A DNA stretch of 64,000 nt from Xenopus tropicalis (Eukaryota > Chordata > Amphibia > Anura > Pipidae): the NCBI RefSeq assembly GCF_000004195.4, contig NC_030677.2, positions 98,918,829 to 98,982,828 on the forward strand. Direction: 5' to 3'. A model generated the notes under the pieces. It ran no database searches and had not been told where the DNA came from. It saw nothing but the letters and a program-made list of their open reading frames with translations. The translations under genes and the position numbers were made by a program. Below, one piece after another: positions 10,368 through 22,428 of this stretch; positions within the stretch are counted from its first letter, which is position 1; each line of letters begins with the position of its first letter.

Positions 10368-13300
10368 GTGAGGCTTTTTGAACTTTATAAATTCAAAGTT
10401 TTTGTAGGAGTAATTTACTAGTATTATAGTCTGTATTAAGTTCTAAAACAACTTCATAATCACCATGAGCCAGGTGTTATTTATATATCACCATGAGCCA
10501 GGGATTGATTTATTTATCATCTCCTTTCGAGAAATCATTTGCTGGAAGAAACTTTTAGTAGTATAGCAGTTTATAAAATGAGGAGACATATTACAAGTGA
10601 AATAGTAATCTAATGCAGTTGTATTTTATTATAATACATACAAAGGCTAATTTACAGAGCACAAGTTTAGTTGTACAAAGTTGCCTGAATTGATGCTATT
10701 TATTAAAGGTACTTGTACCCAAAGCCACTCTTTGCATATGTGCCCGAAAACTTTGTTTAGATAAATGGTATGCAGCATCAACTGATGCAGGAAGACCGTT
10801 GAGCTACAACTACCTCAAATAGCACAAACAAAAATCCCCTTAAAGAAATGGTTGGTAAAATGGATTTATAGGTACTTGTAGATATCAGAGTGCTCATTTA
10901 CAAATGGCAGAAGGATGTGCAAAAGAAGGCTCATCTGTTTTATACCTTTTCTCTGTCCCTGCCCTGTGCACCAACAGGCACAGGTCCTTGCGCTCCATTT
11001 TGTGCTTTTCAGATGAATACAGTGCTGCCTACATTCAGCAGTTCTGTATTCATGAGTGGGAGGCAGGGGGTAGGCACCCCCAACCCGCCAATAATACTAA
11101 CTCTACCTAGATACTAATGGCCAAAAGGAAATTACTTACAGTATCATGTATTTATAGTAAAGGTAGAATGGATTTGATCCTACCTAAGCTTGCTTTCAGT
11201 ATTTGTCCATGACAAAGGATTCAATGTTGCTTAACTGAAAATTAAATAAATAAATGTTATCCCTTTGTCACTTAGCAGGAAGTAGCTGTGTCACGAAAAA
11301 GTCATTTCTGAAATACTATGAAAACCTCTCATTTGACAACCATGACCTAGATCAGAAGCACAAGAGATCAAAAAGAGCTTCAGAAGAGGAGAAAGAACCT
11401 ATTTATTTGGACTTCTTTGCATACAAAAGGTATACATTTGTGCTCTGTTTATATTTGACTTTTATAACCACTTCTTTTTTAGATTATTTCCCTGCTGGCA
11501 AAGAAGCACCCCAAACCACTGACTTTATTTAGCACCTCCTAACTATTTTAATACATGAAATTAGCTTTAAACTGCTATAATGCGGTGTCAGGCAGTTTCC
11601 ACTGAAGTTCATGGAAGGCAAAAGAGGCATTCTGTGCCATCATCCTAGTGCCATTATTTTTTATCTAAACCCCACTCCCCTGGGTTGGCACATGATTTTT
11701 GTTGTTTCAGCTCATATCTATAGTTACTGGCAAATTAGTGTACACTCTGTTGCTAGAGAGAGTGGGGGCTTGTTTAAAATCAGCAAGGCAATGTGTTTAT
11801 TTTTACGCCCAAGTGACTTGATATCTTGATTTTTTTTATGTAAAGGAAGCTTTAAAATGCCTTAATGTGTGCCCAAGCTGCTGTCTGTTTGCCACAGTTT
11901 GTTCTAAGTACTGTTTCTGAAACTACTCCTTGGCACAAACATGATCATAATATTACAACTTGGCTTAGTGCCAGAATCATCTGCCTGTTTGTATAAGATG
12001 AATTTGGGGATTGTCATTATATGTCAATATAATGCAGGTTAATAGCTTTGAAATACGTTCCACTTATCAGTATATTTTTTGTAATTATAACAAAGTGCTT
12101 TTTATTGCTTATTGCTGTGTTCTGTTTAACTGTGTATAATTTCTGGACTTGCATCATGCATATTGATTTTTAACTGCTCTGACCCTCTGACCTAAGTACT
12201 GGAGAGTTCAGTCTGAAGCAACTATAGTTGATGGGGGCAGGAATGGGGAGGTGAAATGCTCTTTCTCCATTTATGTCCTAATTTTCTACAGATTATCACA
12301 TATATAACTTTTCTGTCTCAATCAATTTATCTTTCTTCTCCTTGTCCACTCTTTCAGAAAATTTGCATTAATATTAAGAAGAGATTTAAATGTGTTTGCT
12401 GATGATTTTCAAGTGGTGTCCAATAATAGAACTTTATCTGTTGATATATCATTTGTATATTCTGGAGCACTAAAAGGTAAATATACAGATGCAAACAGAA
12501 AATACAAAATTATATAAGATGTGATCATATGGAATGGCAAATTCTTACGATATTTGCTATTAGAAATATTGTGGATTATTTTCTTACCTTTAACGATTAT
12601 TTAACTGCTTTTGCTGTACAAACCTTTAACACTACTAAATCTCTTTATACACTTATGGGACCTGTTATCCAGAATGCTCCGGAACTGGGGTTTTCCAGAT
12701 CTGTAATCTTCTTTAAAGGAGAAGGAAAGCCTAGATCACTTGGGGGTGCCAAAATGTTAGGCACCCCCAAGTGACTTAAATCGCTTACCTTGTACCCCGT
12801 GGTACCTGCAGAAAGTGTCTCCTCTTCCTCTGAGCGCATGCGCAGTAGAGTGAAAACCCGAACTTTAACAACAAAGTCGTCTTTTCACTCTAATGCACAT
12901 GGGAGGTCTTCCAGTGGGGGAGTGCCACAGGGATCAGGTCTGGCCCAGTCCAGTCCGACCCTGCCAAATGGTACCCTTCAAGGTTGTTGGATAAATCCTC
13001 CATTCTCTAAAGCAATTTAGTTTCCTTCTTTTAATGATGTGATTTTTTTATACCTTAGTGCCCAAACAAATCTCTTTTTTTTTTACTACATAGTTACATA
13101 GGGTTGAAAAAAGAGTCCATCAAGTTCAACCCTTCCAAGTAAACCCAGCACACACAAACCTATACTGACCTATCTATACACTCATACATAAACTATATAC
13201 ACAAACATTAATACTAACTGTAGATATTACTTTCACAATAGCCCTGGATACAATGCTTGTTCAAGAACTCATCCAGGCCCCTCTTAAAGGCATTAACAGA

Positions 13301-15399
13301 ATCTGCCATTACCACATCACTAGGAAGGGCATTCCACAACCTCACTGCCCTCACCGTGAAAAACCACCTACGCTGCTTCAAATGGAAGCTCCATTCCTCT
13401 AATCAAAAGGGGTGACCTCTGGTGCGCTGATCGTTTTTATGGGAAAAATTATGGGAAGATTAATTTACATTTGCCACATTGTAGTGTAAATGACAAAAAG
13501 CTCCTTCACTGGAATGGTTGACGCTGATAGTACTTTGGCTGTAGCTTTAGTTATAACACTGGCAAGGTAGTCATACACTTAGCTTTACAGAGACCCTTAA
13601 GCTCTACATCGTTTCAATTTTGACAATCAAGTGGTCATTATTCTGCCGTCCCCATAACACTATAATCTGGTCAGTAGCTCTGTCACATACTTGCATACTA
13701 AGATTTACAGCGATGTAATAATATTCACAACATCACCGCACACTCATTTTGTGTGTATGATAACAAGAAATAAAGAATGGTTCTTCACTTTGGTAATGAA
13801 GTGCATTGGATATTTATAGCAATTTCAGTTTCACAGTTGACTTTTGAAAAACACCCTATAAATTCTGCCTGCCTCCAAGAAATCATACAATACCCTATGC
13901 CTTACTCACTTGGTTTCACTACAGTCTCTTCTGTGGTGCACACAATTAGTAGCTAGCCCTGTTTAGCTCCACTAAGGTTCCTTCCATCTACATTAGGATC
14001 AAGGCTTCTTCTCAATTTGAGTTTAGATTTACAAACAACATTGCATCGCCAGATAACTTTTCCAAACACATATACCCTAAATATGCACTTTTCAACCAAA
14101 CCCATCTTCTCCCTAACACTCACATAGCCAATAGCAAAAATATCCCTGCAATTTTATACTAATAGACCCTCTGGTCTGTAGAAAATCTTTTCCCATTTTT
14201 CACAGTCACATTCTCATACCTTCCAAAGCCTAGGCAACAACAATTTTTTTTTTCATCATCAACAAACAACTTTCAAGTTACTATAAATCAGATCGAAAAA
14301 CTGTACTTGTTTATTACATAAATCTGTGATTTCAAGAGAAAAATAGTTGTTGACAGATCAAAGTATAAATTGTGATAATGTAACAGCAGTAGTACAATTA
14401 AAGCAGTATATATTTTATTAAACAGATGAATTTGGCTCATTTTGCCATGGATCTATTATTGATGGACATTTTGAAGGTTTTATACAAACAAAAAATGGTA
14501 CATTTTATGTAGAGTATGAAAAAAATTCAAATGGCACAGAAGAGTCATACATCTATCATGAGGAGGACATTGGTGAGTATTTATGTTTTCTGCTTTATAA
14601 ATTATCTAACGTTGCAGTACAAAATAAATCACAATGGAAAGTGACAGTGTCATATTTCAGAACATTCTGCATTATAGGTCTGAATAATTGCTTCATATTA
14701 CTGTTATAGATTCTTATAGATTAGGGGGACCCTACTCCTGTAGACAATACATTTTAAAATGTTTGTGAGATCATAGTGATATTCTGCAGATGCCTATAGA
14801 CGCTAATATGGAGGTAGCATTTACTGGTCACCTGTTTAAAAGAAAACATATTTTTGCTTGCAATGGGTTACTGGCCTTGTGCCTTTTATTACATATGGGG
14901 GAGGGTAACTTTGCTCCACAGGCTTTTTCAGCACATAGGGAGACAGTTAAAATTTGTAGTTTTAGTTAAATTTAGTTTTCATATGCCAGTCAGAACTTTA
15001 TAAATGTTTTAATGTACTTTCCTAAATCAAACATTATTTGTGTGTTGAGTGTGGTAAAATTCCCATGCCTAAAGTAATTTGTCACAAACACACAAAAACA
15101 CAACAGAATTGTCACACACACATAGATAAACACACCCATACACACACATATATATACCCGTATATATATATATATATTTATCTATATATATATACCAGTA
15201 TTGTTTTGCACCTCTCTTCTTGTCTCCTGACGAAGGTACATTGAGGCTCTGATTTTATTTATATAATAAAATTAAATTTAGCAGTTTAGCTAAAATCCTG
15301 TGTGTGCTGACACTCGAGTGCTACTTTATTATACATTTGCAACCAGGACAAGACACTGTAAGTGGTATGCACCATTTTGCTCTTTGCTGTATATATGTA

Positions 15400-15455
<56 letters not shown>

Positions 15456-18400
15456 AACCAAGAGGGTTCAGCACTCCTTAGCAAGTGGCTAATTTACCCA
15501 GGTGCTACCGATTCAAGCAATTTCAATAGAGTCCACAGGTATAGCGGTGCACACTGGGAATCCTTTAAAAGTTAGCTTTTATTGAACTGTATAAAACTTA
15601 ATACATATATATATAAACAAAAGTGGAAGTCACTGGCACTCACGTTTATAGTGTAGGAATTTGCCTGGGTGCAGCATCCAAATGCAGACAATCAAATAAC
15701 ACGAAACGAAGCCGCGCTCTCAGGTCTTATGAAAAAATAAAGATTCTTTATTGTAGTGGTGGACTGACGTTTCGGCTGAACACCTCAGCCTTTCTCAAAG
15801 TGAAGACACAGTGCAAAAACAAACCATAAATACCCCAATTGGCGGGAAATTACAAACAAAGCCATGCAGGCATGACGTCACACTTAGCGATATACATAGC
15901 CCATTGTGTATAGGTGAATAACATTAACACGTGTGAAACATAAACAAAAGAAACATACACAAAAGAATAAGGCGTAATATCCATTGGTAACTACTTCCAA
16001 TATACAATTTACAGAGATGCAGCGATATAGTTACCAAAATACCAATTAAAATGTAACAACAAGGGCCTTTTTCAGTTAGCCTTAGAGGTCACTGCAGACC
16101 CGATTCTTTACTGAAACTGTACATATTTCTGAGGCGATACTATGTGTCATTACCGTGCAGTAAGACATATTCAGTAAACAGAGAAATATATATATATATA
16201 TAAATAGCCATTTGGAAAATTAAGATTCTTTAAATAGCAGCAATGGGACACTTAAATACTGATTTTATCTGCTCTGAAGCAAAGTTGTTGTTTACTTTTC
16301 ATATTGGTTGGACAAAATTGCTTTCTATGTGATGCAATTTTGAAAGAGATATATCATATTTTAGTGCTGATTTCCCAGGTCTTAGGCTGATGCCACACCA
16401 GGCGTAGGGCTGATATTTTCATCAAGCGGAAAAACGATTGGCGAAAATTCAGCCCTACGCCTGCTACTTGTGCCTGCACCCGAATGAATGAGATACGCTC
16501 GGGTGCAGGCACATGTAGCCTATATACACATGAAAATGCATGAGAATTTAAAGTCTTGTGTTTTCATGCATATATCGGCTACATGTGCCTGCACCCGAGC
16601 GTATTCCATTTATTCGGGTGCAGGCACAAGTAGCAGGCGTAGGGCTGAATTTTCGCCAAGCGTTTTTCCACTTGCCGAAAATATCAGCCCTACGCATCGT
16701 GTTGCATCAGCCTTAGTATCTGTCAAGTCAATGGTTTGAATAATCCAGATAAAATAGTTTAGGCCTAATTTAGTCTTCCTACATTGCCAGATGCCCCTTC
16801 TTCTAGAACTCAGGCCCAGGCCAGGGGAATAGCACAGGTCTGTATAGCCTGTTCCATTACTCATAATGCATTAATTTCCATTTAACTTTAATTTTAGACT
16901 ATTCGATTTTGAAAGACATTAAATCATTTGAATTGACATTAAAGAAATATCAGTTTCTGGAAAAAATGAAATGGAAAGCAAAGGTATTGACTATATTACA
17001 ATGTTTTCTATCTTTTTTCTTTGCTATAGTCTATAAATACTGTATACTGACCCTATTTCTTATAAAGTAATATAACAATGGTGACAGCTCTTAATTTTAA
17101 TAGTATAAGTAGAATCACCTAAAAGCAATGATGGGAATCACCTTAGTAGTAACCCTATGAAAAACATCTATCTGTCATGACTATTCTGTATTTTTCCTAC
17201 AATAAACTACAAGCTCTAAAAGCTTGTAGTATAGGAGCTTGTAGCTACGTTTGCAACTTTTTGTCTCAATTATTAGTTAGATGCAAAAGTAGCTGCTCTG
17301 TCTTTATAATACCAGTTCACCAGCCAGAACCTGGAGAAATTTCTCTTGGCAAAAAATTTGTTCTTTTGCTGCTAAGGCAGATTTATGAACATTTAGATTT
17401 TAGTGAATTTAGAATTTTTGGTTTTTTTTTAAACATGAATAAACTTATTTCCATGAAAACCACAAATGTCTAGTCATTTATTAAAAGATCCAAATCTAAA
17501 AAGCACGAACTAATTAAAATAGGAAAGGAGAAGAACATGAAAACCGCTCTCATTGTCTTATACATGACCTCAACAGCTTTTAGATGGCGTATTTTTACAA
17601 TTGCATTTTTTGTAGTTTTGATGCATAATAAATGTAAACAAATTAGTTTTTTTTCGAGTTTTAGGGCCAAAAAAAAATGAATCGTGAAAAAAAAATGACC
17701 ATTAGTAAATGGGCTACTTAGTTAACCTGCCAAAAAGATGAAAACTGATTTGTGTCTAGTTACAACAACTAAACAATACCACATGTACCACATATAATAT
17801 AACAAACAATGAAAGTGTCTAATCCCTTCATATTACTCAGTGATATAGACTTGTTGTGAATACATATTTTACTTATCATTTTATATCAGTATTTCTAATT
17901 ATAGGAGGAAGATCTTACCAGGAAAAAGAGAAGCTTGGATTTATCTCGCACAACTTGTCTGCTCTATTTGAAGGCTGACTATTTATTTTATAAAAGATTT
18001 AACAGCATAGAGCAAGTTATTTCCCAGGTATTTTTCCACTTTGAGGCTGTGTTAATTACTTACCTGCTGGTAGTTTTGTTTGCCTTTTTTGGTTCAAATT
18101 TTAGGGTGTTTTTTAACCCAACAACCTAATATTATAAGTGCTTAGCGTATGCTGGATATTTAATGTATTCTCTATAGGCAGTGATAGACCCTTCTCTATA
18201 TGGGGCACAAATTATACCTATGTATAGCCAGTACTAATTAGTACTAATTGCAGATTTTCTTAGAATATTACTCTCTACATTCTAAAAGTCAACCCTTTTA
18301 AATTTATTATTTGTGAAAAAATATGAACAATTCATACACAGTATATGGCTAAAACAGTTAAAATATTGTATTAGCCCATCAAAAAAAATTATAAATCAGG

Positions 18401-21400
18401 GCTGATTTCATCTTAAGAATTAGCAGCAGCAAAAACATAAAAGCAGCAAAAGAGGAGTGCTCCAAGAGTAATAATAAAAAATGTTTATTTCTAAACTAAA
18501 ATTGCACTCACATCAAAGCAAATGAATAAAAGACTCATCAACATCTGAAAAAGGTCAGTAATTGGCACTATTCTAGTCTTTTAGTTTTTAGTTGTCTTTT
18601 AGATTTTTTCTTCCTTTTCACAGATATCATCATACATGACATCAGTAAACGCAATATATGAACAAGCAAATTTTAATGGGATCAAAGATATCAACTTCAA
18701 AATAAAAACACTAAATGTAAGTATTATCCTCATTTATAAACAGCAAGCATGTGTAAACCTAACCTGAATGCACAAAAAAATGTGCTTGCATGTTAAAGGA
18801 GAAAGAAAGGTAAAAACTAAGTAAGCTTTATCAGAAAGGTCTATGTAAATACAGCCATAAGCGCTCACAGAAATGCTGCACTGAGTTCTCTGTAAAAAGA
18901 TTAGTAGTGTCTGTTTTCCTCTGTCAGAGACACACAGCTTTCAGCTCTCTCCTCTCTGCTGCTCCCCCCCCCTCAAGAATGCTAAGAACTCACTCCCCCC
19001 CCCTTAGGAATGTGGATCTGAGCGAATTGACAGGAAGCTGATTCATAGTCTAACTAACTGAGCATGTTCACTTGGTCTGGGTCTCGGTGCAGGAGTGAGG
19101 CATTATGGGAACTTTCTTTACACAGCTCAGTGTTTTCTTCCTGTTTGGCTTCTGATCATCTGAACGGGAGAAATATAGGGAGACTTAAGGGCACTATTGA
19201 GACAACTGATGGTATGCCTGCAGCTTGAGATTAACTCTTTATTAGCCTTTCCCTCTCCTTTAAATCCATTCAGACAATAATTGTATATATATATAATGTG
19301 TTTGTATTAATGTCACAGGTGGTCCAGGAGGATAAGCCCTCGAGTGCTATGCATTCTACTTTTATTGGTCCAGAAAAACTTCTTATGTTACACTCAGAAT
19401 CTGTCTGGAACAACTATTGCCTGTCATACTTGATAACAGACAGAGATTACAATGGAGTACTGGGGCTTGCCTGGAATGGCAGACCAGGTAAGAATTTGTC
19501 TATTTAAAAAGTCACTTATATTTGCATATAGTTAGATCTCAAAAACTGCTGGAAAATTATTAGCCACTGGGCACTCTGTCAGATGTTATGATATACAGTA
19601 TTTGCACTTTATTAGGGTCAGTTACTCTATAAGAAGCCTAGCATGTAGTCAGAGAAAAACATAAAATGTAACCTGCAGGCATATTAATGAAGTAAAGTCC
19701 AGTGAAGCATACCCCCCAACTGTCCTGCTTTCCGCTCCTTGTGTGGCAGCGACAGGCCCTTTTATAAGGTTGTGCCCCGTGCGTACGTGTGACGTCAATA
19801 TGCATGGGGCGCAACCTTATAAAAGGGCCTGTCGCTGCCGCACAAGGAGCCGCATAAGGAGCAGAGCCGCAAATGAAGAAGGAGCAGCTATGGGGGTTAT
19901 TGTCTATGGGGCTACTGTGTATGGGGGTACTGTCTATGGGGGCTACTGTCTATGGGGGCACTGTCTATGGGGGCACTGTGTATGGGGGTACTGTCTATGG
20001 GGGCAATTAGGGGCACTTACTATGGGGGCATTCTGTATGGGGGTACTGTCTATGGAGGCTATTGGGGGCACTTTCTATGGGGGGCACTGTCTTTGGGGGC
20101 ACTCTGTATGGGGGGGTACTGTTTATTGGGGCACTGTGTATGGATGGTACTGTCTATTGGGCCATTGGGGGCACTGTGTATGGGGGGGGGCAAAACTGGT
20201 ACATAGTTATAACTCACTTATAACTGACTGCCTTCTCTCTATATTTGTATTTTATATGTAGGAGTTGCTATTTTGTTTTCCTTAGGTAGTACAGTATGAG
20301 GGTATAGCACATTTTGTGTCTGATCCAGCCATTTCAACTATATAAAAGGAGTATTTTTTGAAAAAAAAAAGGGGTGTGGTAATTGGGGCGTGGCCACTGT
20401 GCGCGCCAAATCTTTTTGTCCCTCTTTTCATTTTTCAAATGTTGGGAGGTATGCAGTGAAGCAGGGCCAGAACTATGGGTAGGCACAATAGCCACCTGCC
20501 TAGATGCAACCATAGTGGGGGTTTTTAAAACACTGCATTCACTTGGCCTATAAAAATAAAGTATATTATTATATTTAAGGAGAGTTTTTATCAAGGCAGA
20601 GCAGGCCTGGCATCGCATCTGACCTGAGACAGATTTTAAACATATATAGACACAGTGACACTGTGACAACTGTGTTTTACAATTGATAATATAATAGAAA
20701 TCCACTAGGTGGCAAAAAGCACATATACAGTATTTCAGTGCGCAAACCAAAAATGTGTAAAGATGTAATGAATAAAGCAATCTGAGTCAGAAAGCTTATA
20801 AATTCTGAATTTTGTCAACTGTACGTTGTTTTTCCTGCTAAAAAATATTTGTCTTACTATATATTCCATTTTTTACTTATCCCAAAATCATTTTATACTG
20901 AAACCTATTGGCCTTAAAGGCGTGGTTCACTTTTAAGTTAGTCTTTAATATGTTATAGAATGGGCAATTTTAAGCAACTTTCCTATTGGTCTTCATTTTT
21001 TATCTTTCATAGTTTTTGAATTATTTGTCTTAATCTTCTGCCTCTTAGCAGCTTAACAGCGCTCAAAAAACTACAATTTTCTTGTTATTGCTACTTTTTA
21101 TTACTTATATTTCTATTCAGCCACTCTACTATTCATATATCAGTCTCTCTCTCAAGCCACTGCTTAGTTACTAAGGTAACTAGCCACCAACTGCTGAAAT
21201 GCTGCAGAAGAAAAAGTAAAATAATGAAAAAAAAAAAAACTCTCTACATCATACTAAAAATTAACCCAGAGGTGAACAACCCCTTTATGGAAATCAAAGC
21301 AGGAAACTTTTTATGTATTCCCAAGTACTACCTTTTAGCCTAGGGCATGTGCATATTTTTGTTGTTATATATGTTATATGCCCCCCCCCAGAGCTTGTCA

Positions 21401-22393
21401 TATTCCAAATATTCTAAACACCAAGACAGGAAAAATCCACCTGTATGTTAATATTTATTTCATTATGGGATGCTTACATTGCTTTAAGTCAGTCTTATTA
21501 ACAAAGCTTTTCAGTTTACATCCATGTTTAATTTTCCAGGGAACTCTGGGGGTATATGTTCAAAATATTCCCAGTATGGAGAAAATCCCAACACATTTGT
21601 TACACTGAATACCGGCATAGTAACAATACAGAAATATGGACAGTATCTACCGCCAAGGCTCATTCATATAACACTGGCTCATGAATTAGGCCACAGCCTA
21701 GGAGCTCCGGTGAGTAATACATATGAATCAAACAAAGGGGCAGATTTAGCAAAATGAGAAATCCGGAAGGTTTTTAGGGAAGGGTTTATGAATGAATATT
21801 AAAATCTGTGTGTTTTTTTTCCTTTTAGCATGATGAAAGTGAAGAATGTGCACGTTTTGACACAACGAGTCCTAATGGAAATTATTTGATGTTTCCATAT
21901 GCCATGGATGGAAATCAATACAATAACGATAAATTTTCTTCCTGTTCAATTTATTACATTGGGAATCTTCTACGAGTAAAAAAAGATCAATGTTTTGTCG
22001 GTAAGCTAATTAGGAATATTCTCTTCTGCTTTGTTACAAGGAAACTGAATGCAGGAGATCTTTTAAATTTTATTTTAAAAACTGCACTTGTGCTGAACAA
22101 AATGAAAAAAATAACAGTGTAATTGATGACAAAATAAAGAACAAGAGAGACTTGTTTATGTATTGGTCTTTACAGAGGTTGTAACACTAACAACAAACAA
22201 TTATCCATTATTACTTTACAATGCACGACAATTTTTTTTGGTTTGTGTGGTACAAAGGTGATTATAACCAGGTCTTTGTTGTTCTGCATAAAATACCAAA
22301 ATATTCTTTAGTCTGGCCTCATTGCCCAGTTGCCTGATGCTGGCTCATCCTGTGAGTCCAGTAATCAGTGTGGGGTTCCTAAGGGTAATACCT

Positions 22394-22428
<35 letters not shown>

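Larger units (their letters stand above)
12477..14425. other. Intron 3 with repeat insertions
   Basis: Besides the repeats listed separately (12655-12720, 12712-12905 and 13084-13440), the stretch 13441-14425 holds nothing recognisable. Confidence 0.6.
14573..16897. other. Intron 4, mostly repeats
   Basis: The stretch 14600-15120 has no recognised feature. The rest holds (TA)n tracts, two Penelope-type modules and a hairpin MITE listed separately. Confidence 0.6.
19488..21539. other. Intron 8, mostly repeat insertions
   Basis: It holds the hAT-like MITE with its minisatellite, a repeat scrap and a T2 MITE. The remaining parts (20540-20913 and 21289-21539) show nothing. Confidence 0.6.

Noticed and set aside
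19743..20261. Long open frame of repeated [15 protein letters not shown] residues
   Set aside because: Produced by the ~18-bp minisatellite inside a hAT-like MITE; open in more than one frame, with no start context or splice signals.
20334..20780. Minus-strand 148-codon ORF
   Set aside because: It spans a MITE end, a repeat scrap and intron sequence, with no protein features.
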